Positions 1 to 7,987 of a stretch of DNA of 43,283 nucleotides are shown piece after piece. The translations under genes were made by a program, and so were the position numbers. The stretch covers positions 1 to 43,283 of the forward strand of contig CAIVDV010000045.1 in the NCBI GenBank assembly GCA_903904755.1. Direction: 5' to 3'. The notes below the pieces were generated by a model. The model saw nothing but the letters and a program-made list of their open reading frames with translations, ran no database searches and had not been told where the DNA came from. The DNA is from an uncultured Acidobacteriaceae bacterium (lineage in GTDB: Bacteria > Acidobacteriota > Terriglobia > Terriglobales > Acidobacteriaceae). The stretch's first letter is position 1, and every line of letters begins with the position of its first letter.

Positions 1-19
1 CCGAACCAAATGCGGGGCA

Positions 20-58
20 TGGAAAAGTGGAAAGCAAAGAACGCTTACCACTTTTCCA
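20..58. repeat. Long near-perfect palindrome (hairpin)
   Basis: An 11-base arm at 20-30 (TGGAAAAGTGG) pairs perfectly with 48-58. Inside it a second 4-bp stem (AAGC 32-35 with GCTT 43-46) continues the helix across one A-A mismatch, leaving a 7-base loop. There is no T-run on either side, so it is not a typical intrinsic terminator on either strand. It may be the end of an upstream transcript or a small palindromic repeat; no second copy was seen in this window. Confidence 0.6.
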
Positions 59-77
59 CGCCCCCGACTGCGGCTAT

Positions 78-105
78 CTGACTAACTCGGTAACTGCGCT
101 ACACT
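78..105 (+). promoter_or_regulatory. Candidate sigma-70 promoter of the PAS-GGDEF-EAL gene
   Basis: A CTGACT box at 78-83 and a TACACT box at 100-105 are separated by 16 bases, resembling -35 and -10 elements. They lie about 70 bases upstream of the GTG at 178, on the same strand. Both boxes are imperfect, so this is a sequence-only guess. Confidence 0.35.
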
Positions 106-177
106 AACAATCTCGCTGGTACAAAAGATCGGGCAGGCCAATTCTGGCCAGGGATATCGTCGTGTGCGTTTGCGACG

Positions 178-3100
178 GTGCTGGCGTATTACGGGATGTA
201 TCTACTGCCGGGGAGCATGTCGGGCAGCAGGTCATCGGATAGCGCGTCGCTGATTATTTTTGTGATTATCAGCATTGTGTTCGGTATCTACGCGCAGCGA
301 TTCCGTCGCAGGACACAGGGGGGTGGTGTGGCGGCTCCTGTGTCAGGGATGGGGCAGATTGCCGGGGCGGTGGAGGGATTTGCAGAGGAAGCGATTGAGG
401 AGAGGTATCGGGCTGCGTTTGAAACCAGCTTTGACGGGATTGCGATTCTGACGATTGATCCGGCGACACTGGTTGGCACCTATGTGGATGCGAATGAGCG
501 CGCGTTGCAGATTATCGGTATGACGCGCGAAGAGTTCCTGGGGCATACGCCGAATGAGCTTGGGCTTTGGAGCGCCCCGGAGGAGTTTGCCGCGCGCGTG
601 GAGACGTTGAGGGAGCATGGGTCCTTCCAGGATGTGGAAGAGAAGTTTTTAAGGCCGAATGGGGAGTACTGCTGGCTGCTGACTTCGGGAACATTTCTTC
701 AGATTGGCGGGCGACACTGCCTGCTGGTTACGTTTCGGGATGTGACGGAGGCGAAGCGGACCGAGCAAACGCTTCGCATGAGTGAGGAGCGATATCGGAC
801 GGCATTCCAGACGAGCATGGATGCGATTGCCATCACGCGGCTTGCGGATGGGAAGTACCTGGAAGTGAATCAGAGATTTCTGGGGATACTTGGTTATGAG
901 CGGGAGGAAGTAATCGGGAAGACCTCACTGGATTTGCATGTGTGGGCGGCGTCGCCGGACCGGGAGGTTCTGCTTGAGCCGCTGATGCGTGGCGAGAGCG
1001 TTCGAGAGAGGCAGTTTGTTTTCCGGCGGAAGGGTGGAGAGAGTTTCCCTGGGATAGTTTCCGCTTCGCGGATAACGGTTGGTGGGGTTCCGGCGATACT
1101 CTCAGTGATTCGGGATGTCACCGATGCGGAGAAGACAGAGAAGGCGATGCGGGCCAGCGAGCTGCGCTATCGCACAGCGTTTGAGACAAGCAAGGACCCA
1201 ATCTCGATTGTGCGGTTGGAGGATGAAGCGCTGGTGGATGTGAACCCGGGATGGGTGAATCTGTTTGGGTACAGCCACGAGGATGTGATTGGGAAGACGA
1301 CGGTTGAGCTTGGGATATGGGAGGACGCGGAAGCACGGGCGCGGATGTTTGAGCGGACGCGGAATGGACTGGAGGTCCACGACGTGGGCTTCAATTTCCG
1401 GAAGCGGAATGGGGAGCATGGCTGGGCGACGATTTCGACCTGTGCGACTGAGGTGGATGGGGTTCGCTGCTGTTTGTGTTTTGTGCGGGATGTGACCGCG
1501 GTTCGGCAGGCTGCGGAGGCGCTGCGGGCGAGCGAGGAGCGATACCGGACGGCATTTGAGACGAGCCAGGATGCGATTGCGATCTTCAATCAGGAGACGC
1601 AGAGGATTCTGGATGTGAATGGCCAGTTTGCGCGGGTGTTTGGGTGGACGCGCGAGGAGATTGTTGGGCACACGACCCTTGAGTTGAAGATTGATGTGAG
1701 TTCCGCCGACCGGAACATGGTCCTGGATGGACTATCGGCGAAGGGGATTGTGCAGGAGCGGATGATGCCGCTGCGGAGGAAGAATGGCGAGAGTTTCTGG
1801 GCCGTGGTATCCGGTTCATCGATGACGATTGATGGGATGGCGTGCTCGTACATCACGGTGCGCGATGTGACCGAACAGCGACTGGCGGAGGAGGCGTTGC
1901 GGGCGAGCGAGAATCGGTATCGCACAGTGTTCCAGACGAGCCTGGATCCGATTGCGATTGTTCGACTGCGGGACAGTATGTTCGTGGATGTGAGCGGTGC
2001 ATTCCTTGAGGTAACAGGATGGAGCCGGGACGAGGTGGTGGGGCGCACTTCGGCGGATATTGCATTGTGGATAGACCGGAGCAAGCGTGCGGAAGTGAAT
2101 GTGGCGCTGGATGGCGGGGAGCGAATTGTCAATCTGCAGGCGGAGTTCAGAAAGAAGGATGGGGAGGTGTTCTGGGGGTTGCTGACGGCGACGCGATTCG
2201 AGATGGAGGGTGAGACCTGCACGTTATCCGTGATTCGGGATTTGACGGCGGCGCGGCGGGCGGAAGCGGAGATCCATAATCTTTCGTTCTTTGATCCGGT
2301 GACGGGGCTTGCGAACCGGCGGCTGCTGGACGAGCGAATCCGGGAGAGCATGGAAGCTTCTACGGATTCGAAGCAGCATCTGGCGTTGCTGTGTATCGAT
2401 CTGGACAATTTCCAGACGGCGAACAATGTGTTTGGCCATGCGACGGGCGACGTGATTCTGCGACAGATTGCGGAGCGGATTAGTGAATGCGTGCGTTCGA
2501 CGGATGTGGTGGCGCGTCCGGGGGGCGATGAGTATCTTGTGTTGCTAGACCGGCTCTCAGTGAACCGGGAGGTAGCAGCGGAAGAGATTCGGGGGATTGT
2601 GGAGAAGATTATGGCGCGTGTGGAGTTGCCGTGCCGAATTGGAGAGCATGAGCTCATCTGCACCTGCTCGATTGGAATCGCGCTTTCAAGCTTCCAGCTT
2701 GGCAGCGAGAGTGAGTTGCTGCAGTGGGGGGATATTGCGATGCACCAGGCGAAGGATGCGGGCCGGAACACCTTCCGGTTCTTCTCGCCGGACTTGCAGG
2801 AGGCGATCCACGCGAGGGCTTCGCTGGAGGAAGACATGCGGCTGGCGCTGAAGGAGGAGCAATTCACATTGCTTTACCAGCCGCAGGTGGAGCGAGGAGT
2901 GCTTATCGGGACCGAGGCGCTGGTGCGATGGCAGCACCCGCGGCTTGGCCTATTGGCTCCCGACAAGTTTATCCGGCTGGCGGAGACGACGAGCCTGATT
3001 CTTCCGCTGGGGAACTGGGTGTTGAGAAGCGCCTGCCGGCAGATTGTGCGGTGGACAGAGGAGTTGCCGACGAGCAACTTCTCAGTGGCGGTGAACATCA

Positions 3101-3573
3101 GCGCGCTGCAGTTGCGGCAGGATGATTTTGTGCGAGCGATTCTGGAGGTTGTGGAGAGTACTGGGGCGGACCCGAAGAGGCTGAAGCTGGAGCTGACGGA
3201 GAGCATGCTGGCGGAGAACATTGAAGACGCCATCACCAAGATGCTGGGGCTGCAGATGAAGGGGGTTTCGTTCTCTCTGGATGACTTTGGCACGGGGTAC
3301 TCATCGCTGGCGTATCTGAAGAGGCTGCCGCTGGCGCAGTTGAAGATTGACCGGTCGTTTGTGAAGGATATTTTGACGGACCCGGGGAGTGCAGCGATTG
3401 CGCAGACGATTATTTCGCTGAGCCATGCGCTGGGAGTGCCGGTGATTGCCGAGGGCGTGGAGACGGAAGGGCAGCGAGGGATGCTGGCGGGGCTGGGCTG
3501 CCATGCGTACCAGGGTTATCTTTTTGGACGACCGATGCCGCCGGAAGAGATTGAGCGTCGACTGCGGAGCTAA
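178..3573 (+). CDS. Five-PAS GGDEF-EAL c-di-GMP turnover protein
   Basis: The 1131-residue protein should make and/or degrade cyclic di-GMP in response to signals sensed by PAS domains. A hydrophobic stretch near residues 24-40 probably anchors it in the membrane. Five PAS repeats follow, each opening with an RYRTxF-like motif near residues 76, 205, 330, 455 and 580, a spacing of about 125. The GGDEF domain (about 700-860) has GGDEY at 782-786 and an RSTD inhibitory-site motif five residues before it. The EAL domain has EAL at 913-915, DDFGTG from 1035, and the NIS, ELTES, LKIDRSF, EGVE and YQGYLFGRP motifs, so both catalytic halves look intact. The start is uncertain: GTG at 178 lacks a clear Shine-Dalgarno, and ATG codons at 196 and 214 are in frame. 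The gene is single and converges on the CHAT gene. Which activity dominates cannot be read from sequence. Confidence 0.93.
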   Translation: MLAYYGMYLLPGSMSGSRSSDSASLIIFVIISIVFGIYAQRFRRRTQGGGVAAPVSGMGQIAGAVEGFAEEAIEERYRAAFETSFDGIAILTIDPATLVGTYVDANERALQIIGMTREEFLGHTPNELGLWSAPEEFAARVETLREHGSFQDVEEKFLRPNGEYCWLLTSGTFLQIGGRHCLLVTFRDVTEAKRTEQTLRMSEERYRTAFQTSMDAIAITRLADGKYLEVNQRFLGILGYEREEVIGKTSLDLHVWAASPDREVLLEPLMRGESVRERQFVFRRKGGESFPGIVSASRITVGGVPAILSVIRDVTDAEKTEKAMRASELRYRTAFETSKDPISIVRLEDEALVDVNPGWVNLFGYSHEDVIGKTTVELGIWEDAEARARMFERTRNGLEVHDVGFNFRKRNGEHGWATISTCATEVDGVRCCLCFVRDVTAVRQAAEALRASEERYRTAFETSQDAIAIFNQETQRILDVNGQFARVFGWTREEIVGHTTLELKIDVSSADRNMVLDGLSAKGIVQERMMPLRRKNGESFWAVVSGSSMTIDGMACSYITVRDVTEQRLAEEALRASENRYRTVFQTSLDPIAIVRLRDSMFVDVSGAFLEVTGWSRDEVVGRTSADIALWIDRSKRAEVNVALDGGERIVNLQAEFRKKDGEVFWGLLTATRFEMEGETCTLSVIRDLTAARRAEAEIHNLSFFDPVTGLANRRLLDERIRESMEASTDSKQHLALLCIDLDNFQTANNVFGHATGDVILRQIAERISECVRSTDVVARPGGDEYLVLLDRLSVNREVAAEEIRGIVEKIMARVELPCRIGEHELICTCSIGIALSSFQLGSESELLQWGDIAMHQAKDAGRNTFRFFSPDLQEAIHARASLEEDMRLALKEEQFTLLYQPQVERGVLIGTEALVRWQHPRLGLLAPDKFIRLAETTSLILPLGNWVLRSACRQIVRWTEELPTSNFSVAVNISALQLRQDDFVRAILEVVESTGADPKRLKLELTESMLAENIEDAITKMLGLQMKGVSFSLDDFGTGYSSLAYLKRLPLAQLKIDRSFVKDILTDPGSAAIAQTIISLSHALGVPVIAEGVETEGQRGMLAGLGCHAYQGYLFGRPMPPEEIERRLRS

Positions 3574-3610
3574 CCGACGTTCTGCCTAGGAATGAATTGG
3601 AAGCGAGGTG

Positions 3611-6259
3611 CTATTGCCACTGGCCGGCGCCGACGAATCCTGCCCAGTACCATGGGTGGGTGCTGAGGCCGGCGGCACGGCGCTGATGGAGCAGGGTGCG
3701 CTCGGCGGACCAGAGTGCGTCGGCGGTGGTGGCGTGGCGGGAGAGTCGCTGAGTGTATAGCAGGCGCATGAAGCGCTGGGTGAGTGCGTCGTCGACCGGC
3801 CAGAGGGTGACGATGACGGTGCGCGCGCCGGCGAGGCGGAAGGCGCGTTCGAGGCCGAGGACGCCTTCGCCATCGTGGAGAACGCCGTTGCCGGTATTGC
3901 ATGCGGAGAGGACGGCCCACTCGACGCCGGCGAGATCGATTGAAGCAATTTGCTGAGCGGTGAGGATGGACTGCGCGCCGCCGTCGCGTCCGCCTGCGAA
4001 GACGAGGCCGGAATGGAGGAGGGGATTGGGGCCGCCGCAGTCCTTGTTGAGGAGGAATGCGTGGGTGGCGACATGAAGAACGCGACTGTGGGGGGCGCCG
4101 AGGAGGAAGCCGGCGAGTGTAGCGTTGTCGCCGGTGAGAAGCCGGGTGGGCTCTGAGGCGTTCCATCGCTGCCAGCTTGAGGCGACGTTGCGTACCTCCT
4201 CGGCGGTGCCGGGGAGGGGCTGGAAGGCAAAGCTGGAGAACTGCTGGCAACTGGAGGTGGCGTCGCGAAGCGGGGAGGGGGGAAGCTGGCTGGCGGCGAG
4301 TTGGAAGCTGGGGCTGCCGATGGCGAGAAGGCCGGCATTTTTGGGGCTTGGGGCAGTGGGGACGAGGTCACGCTCGCTGGTGAGCATGTGGATGACGGGG
4401 CCATGCTCGACGAGGTAGCCGTGGGTGTCAGGGAGTCCGCTGAAGGGGACCAGATTGAGGATGCCGTCAGGTACGACGAGGGCGAGCTGGCTGGAGGCGA
4501 GTTGCGGGGCGAGGGGGTCCCAGATGAGCTTGCGGAGGGATTCGCCGGCCTGGCGGTAGGCGCGCAGGTTGCGGACTGCGCCCATGCCGGCGCTGTGGGC
4601 CTCAGTGTCGGCGGTGGCGCGGAGGGTGGAGACGAGGTCCTCGATAGGCTTGGCGTCGCCGAGGTCGTAGATGTGGATGGCGTCAGAGTCTGCGGAGAGG
4701 ACGAAGGCCATGTAGGCGGGCGTGATGGTGCGGTTGGGGTCGACCTTTTCGACAGCGATGCGGCGGTAGGAGAGGTAGGAGACGAGGGTGGAGTGGGGCG
4801 GGAGGTTGTGGCGGATGTCCTGGAGGCTGACGGCGGAGGTTCGGGAGTCGTCGCGGAGAGGGACACTGAGCTCTGCGAGGGCGCGTTCGGTCTTCTCCAT
4901 CTGGGCAGCGGCGGCTTCAACGGCCTTGGATTTGTCGGCCTTGGGGGATTGCTCGAGGGTGAGCAGGGCGGAGCGCTGGTTGTCGAGGGAGGCGAGGAGT
5001 TCGGCGACCTCAGGGTTGTTATCGGAGTTGAGATTCTTCTGACGCCGGGCCATTTCTTCGGTGACGAGGGCCCGGGAGCGGATGGACTCCTGGTAGATGT
5101 CGGCGGCGGGGAGATTGGGGTGGCGGAGGAGGACGGAGAGGGAGGAATCGAGGCCGTGGGCACGGATGGCGTCGTAGGCGAGGGCCTGGCGCTCGGGCAG
5201 GGTGCGGGCCTGGAGAATGAAGATTTCGCGGCTCATGCGTGCGGCGGTGAGGCCTTCTGCAATGGCGCGCTGGGGGTCGCCACCCTGGGCGAGGGATTGG
5301 GAAAACAGGAAGTGGTTTGTGGCCTGGGCGTCGAGCTGCTCGAAGGTGTTGCGGAGGGAGAACTCGTAGGTTTTCCAGGCGAGGGGGAAGTTGCCGGTGC
5401 GGGTGTAGAGGGCCGCGAGGTTTTTGCTGATTTGCATGAGGCGGGGGCTGTCTGCACCGTAGAGCTTGCCGAGCATGTCGACGGCACGGCGGAGGTGGAG
5501 TTCGGCTTTTTCGAAGTCGGGGATTTTGAGGTAGTTGGAGCCGAGGTTGTTTTCGATGACGCCGGAGTGATTGTCGTTGGGATCGATGCGATTGAAGATG
5601 GCGAGGGCCTCTTCGTGGGCCTGAATGGCACCCTGGATATCGCCGGCGTGGCCCTTGAGGGTGCCGAGGTTGGCGAGGGATGCGGCGAGTTGGGGGGAAT
5701 CTTTGCCGGCGCTGAGTTTGCGGGCATTGTCAACGGAGGCTTGCTGTGCGCGGATGGCGCATGGGGTATCGCCGAGGGAGGAGCAGACGCGGGCGAGGGT
5801 TCCGGCGGCGACACTGGCCTGGTCTGTGCCGGGGAAGGCGGATTGGGCAATTTCGAGGGCCTGCTCGGCGATGACGCGGGAGTCGGCGGCGCGGTTGAGG
5901 GCGAGGAGGATGTCGATCTGGAAGTCGAGGGCGGCGAGGTAGTCGGCAGTGCGGGTGCCGGTGAGGGATGCGCGGAGATCAACTTCGCGGAGGATGAGGT
6001 CGAGGGCGTCGTTGTCGACGGTGCCGCTGTCGATGATGAGAGACAGGAGGGCGTGGATGGCGTCGGCGACTTCAGGAGTTTTGCCGGGGTGGGCAGCTTC
6101 CGCAGCCTGGAGCTTGAGGCGGGCGGATGGGATGGTTTCAGCCACAGGCTGCGCGGGCGCGGCAAGGGTGGCGGGCTGCTGTGCGGCGGCGAAGGGGCCG
6201 GCGGCGAGGAGGAAGGTGAGGCAAAGTGCAGCGCAGAAGGAACGGGGAAGTGGGGGCAT
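3611..6259 (-). CDS. Exported TPR-CHAT domain protein
   Basis: An 882-residue protein with an N-terminal signal peptide (hydrophobic core CAALCLTFLLAAGPFA, then AQQ). Helical TPR repeats follow over roughly residues 130-400, for example the segment with GAIQAHEEALAIFNRI. A long middle region leads to a C-terminal CHAT domain, a caspase-like fold. The expected catalytic pair is visible: His in VATHA (about 733) and Cys in LSACNTGNG (about 787), so it may be an active peptidase. The ATG at 6259 was chosen because it starts directly at the signal peptide; an in-frame GTG at 6274 is possible. It lies 26 bases after the anti-sigma gene, as the last gene of a sigma/anti-sigma/CHAT set. Substrate and role are unknown. 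Export would be unusual for CHAT proteases that act in cytoplasmic defence, so a surface or periplasmic role is inferred. Confidence 0.88.
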   Translation of the reverse strand: MPPLPRSFCAALCLTFLLAAGPFAAAQQPATLAAPAQPVAETIPSARLKLQAAEAAHPGKTPEVADAIHALLSLIIDSGTVDNDALDLILREVDLRASLTGTRTADYLAALDFQIDILLALNRAADSRVIAEQALEIAQSAFPGTDQASVAAGTLARVCSSLGDTPCAIRAQQASVDNARKLSAGKDSPQLAASLANLGTLKGHAGDIQGAIQAHEEALAIFNRIDPNDNHSGVIENNLGSNYLKIPDFEKAELHLRRAVDMLGKLYGADSPRLMQISKNLAALYTRTGNFPLAWKTYEFSLRNTFEQLDAQATNHFLFSQSLAQGGDPQRAIAEGLTAARMSREIFILQARTLPERQALAYDAIRAHGLDSSLSVLLRHPNLPAADIYQESIRSRALVTEEMARRQKNLNSDNNPEVAELLASLDNQRSALLTLEQSPKADKSKAVEAAAAQMEKTERALAELSVPLRDDSRTSAVSLQDIRHNLPPHSTLVSYLSYRRIAVEKVDPNRTITPAYMAFVLSADSDAIHIYDLGDAKPIEDLVSTLRATADTEAHSAGMGAVRNLRAYRQAGESLRKLIWDPLAPQLASSQLALVVPDGILNLVPFSGLPDTHGYLVEHGPVIHMLTSERDLVPTAPSPKNAGLLAIGSPSFQLAASQLPPSPLRDATSSCQQFSSFAFQPLPGTAEEVRNVASSWQRWNASEPTRLLTGDNATLAGFLLGAPHSRVLHVATHAFLLNKDCGGPNPLLHSGLVFAGGRDGGAQSILTAQQIASIDLAGVEWAVLSACNTGNGVLHDGEGVLGLERAFRLAGARTVIVTLWPVDDALTQRFMRLLYTQRLSRHATTADALWSAERTLLHQRRAAGLSTHPWYWAGFVGAGQWQ

Positions 6260-6285
6260 GGTGTGTGGACTCACTTATGGGGCAA

Positions 6286-7122
6286 TCAGGGGTGAGTTGA
6301 GGCGGCAAGAGCGGGGAAGCGGCTGATGAGGAGATGATCCTGGGCGCGGGCGCGGGATTCGAGATCTCCCCGGAGAGCCAGGGTGCGGGTGAGCCAGGTG
6401 TGCGCCAGGGCGGGGTTGTTGCGGGCGAGTGCGACCTGGGCGAGGGTGTATCGGGCGGACTCCTGCTGGGGCGAGTCGGGGCCATCGGCGATGGGGGTGA
6501 GGAGTGCGGAGGCCTGGTCATAGTGGCCGAGGGAGAGCTGGCATGCGCCGGAGTAGAAGCGGGCCGCAGTGGCATTGCGGCTGGTGGCGGGGATGCCGGC
6601 AAGGGCTGGGGTGGCGTTGGCGCAGTCGTGATGCTGGTAGGCGAGCATGGCGGAGTCGAATGCGGGTTCGCTGTCGTCACCACGGAGGTGTACGAGCTGG
6701 AATGCGGGCAGGGCCAGGTCAGCCAGAGCTGCGGCGGAGGGAGTTGCGGTTGGGACGGGGCCAACAGGAGCTGGCGCGGGCGTACTGGGGGCGTTGGCGA
6801 CGGCAGGCTGGTGACCTGGACGGACCAGCACGAAGGCGATAGCGGCAATGGCGCAGGCGAGGGCGAAGCCGGGAAGGGCCAACTTCGGGCGCAGGAGTGG
6901 GGAGGTGAAGAATCGTTTGAGCCAGCCGGCAGGTTTGTGAGGCTGGACGTGGGGGTGCCTGGCCAACTGAGCTTGCAGAGCCTGAAGGGTCTGAAGCTGA
7001 GAGTGGCAAACCTGGCAATCAAAGAAGTGGTCTTCAAACTGGTTCATCTCATCGGGAGAAAGTTCGCCTTCGAGATAAGCCAAAGCAAAGTTATCTGCGG
7101 GAGCTCCGCTGCAATGTGTCAT
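6286..7122 (-). CDS. Membrane anti-sigma factor, zinc-finger type with outer TPR-like region
   Basis: The 278-residue protein should hold the adjacent ECF sigma factor inactive at the membrane. Residues 1-50 form a putative zinc-finger anti-sigma domain: an acidic LAYLEGELSPDEM segment followed by His-x3-Cys-x2-Cys in DHFFDCQVC. One membrane span lies near residues 80-100 (GFALACAIAAIAFVLV). A Pro/Ala-rich linker follows. The C-terminal half (about 145-270) is predicted outside the cytoplasm and contains TPR-like helices, such as the segment with FYSGACQLSLGHYDQASALL. The start codon overlaps the sigma stop as ATGA, so the two are translationally coupled. The outer TPR-like part suggests it senses a protein partner, possibly the exported TPR-CHAT protein encoded next; this is inference. 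Confidence 0.82.
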   Translation of the reverse strand: MTHCSGAPADNFALAYLEGELSPDEMNQFEDHFFDCQVCHSQLQTLQALQAQLARHPHVQPHKPAGWLKRFFTSPLLRPKLALPGFALACAIAAIAFVLVRPGHQPAVANAPSTPAPAPVGPVPTATPSAAALADLALPAFQLVHLRGDDSEPAFDSAMLAYQHHDCANATPALAGIPATSRNATAARFYSGACQLSLGHYDQASALLTPIADGPDSPQQESARYTLAQVALARNNPALAHTWLTRTLALRGDLESRARAQDHLLISRFPALAASTHP

Positions 7123-7748
7123 GGCTCTCGTCCTGACTTAGTGTGGCGCGGGATGGTGGATTGTGACCGGGAGATGACAATTTCGATGACGCGGCGGGTT
7201 GCGCGGAGCTTTCGCTGGCGGACAACGTCGGAGCTGATGCCGAGGCGGGCAGCGATGATGCCGGGTTTGAGGCCGTCGACCAGGGTGAGACGGAGGATGG
7301 ATTCGTCGAGGGAGTCCAGGGAGCTGATGGCCTCGAGGGCGAGCTGTTCGCGCTCTTCGCGCTCGCGGGATTCGTCGTGGCGAGTGAGGTCGGGAAGGAG
7401 TTCCGGGGCTTCAATCGACTCTGGTGCGCGTGCGGCACCGCGGTAGTGATTGTTGAGAAGATTACGGGCGACGGCGAGGACGAAGCCGGGGAGCTTTTCG
7501 GCCTCGCGGAGGCTGCCCCGTCGCAGGGCGCAGAGGCTTTCGAGGATGGTTTCCTGAACGAGGTCGGCTGTAACGTCGGAGTTGCGAGTGCGGGCGAGGA
7601 GCATGGTGCGGACTTTGGGGAGGAAGAGGGAGACGAACTCCTGCTCTGCGGCAGGGCTACCGCCGACGATGGCCTGAACAAGAGCAGCGTAGCGGGGGGA
7701 TGAGTCGGCCGGGATGGAATCTATGGGTTCGGGCTCTTCGGCGTTCAT
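7119..7748 (-). CDS. ECF-type RNA polymerase sigma factor
   Basis: A 209-residue sigma-70 family protein with region 2 (about residues 35-105, with DLVQETILESL and the GFVLAVARNLLNNHYRG helix) and region 4 (about 135-195, with the helix-turn-helix around IIAARLGISSDVVRQRKLRA). Regions 1 and 3 are absent, as expected for the extracytoplasmic-function class. It is the first gene of a minus-strand set with a zinc-finger anti-sigma factor (ATGA overlap) and an exported TPR-CHAT protein. It should direct RNA polymerase to a small regulon, possibly including its own operon. No confident ECF promoter was recognised upstream, but ATTACCCC direct repeats lie at 7811-7832. Confidence 0.92.
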   Translation of the reverse strand: MNAEEPEPIDSIPADSSPRYAALVQAIVGGSPAAEQEFVSLFLPKVRTMLLARTRNSDVTADLVQETILESLCALRRGSLREAEKLPGFVLAVARNLLNNHYRGAARAPESIEAPELLPDLTRHDESREREEREQLALEAISSLDSLDESILRLTLVDGLKPGIIAARLGISSDVVRQRKLRATRRVIEIVISRSQSTIPRHTKSGREP

Positions 7749-7810
7749 CGGACCTGCTTGGGGGGTAAAGCTATGGAGGCAATTCTCTCACAGGAGAGGA
7801 GATAGACGGC

Positions 7811-7832
7811 GGGGTAATAGTACTGGGGTAAT
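7811..7832. promoter_or_regulatory. Tandem GGGGTAAT repeats in a divergent intergenic region
   Basis: GGGGTAAT occurs at 7811-7818 and again at 7825-7832, one every 14 bases, with a palindromic AGTACT-containing spacer. The pair sits between the divergently transcribed sigma-factor operon and the Ig/heparinase-like gene, 63-84 bases from the sigma start. It could be a regulator site for either gene; no factor is known. Confidence 0.25.
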
Positions 7833-7987
7833 GAGGGAGGTGGAGAAGAGGGATTTGCGGGATGGGCAGATGGAAGGGATTGGGTGGAAGGGTTGGCTTT
7901 GGCGGAGGAATGCGGATTGTGTGTCACAAACCGGCGAGGAATGGGACCAGAGATAGCAGTACAAATTCCCCCGAGGTCCCCTCCCCC

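Noticed and set aside
4301-6295. Plus-strand open frame of 664 codons opposite the CHAT gene
   Set aside because: It is very rich in Gly, Ala, Glu and Val, lacks any domain, and exactly mirrors a well-supported minus-strand gene; it is a high-GC shadow frame.
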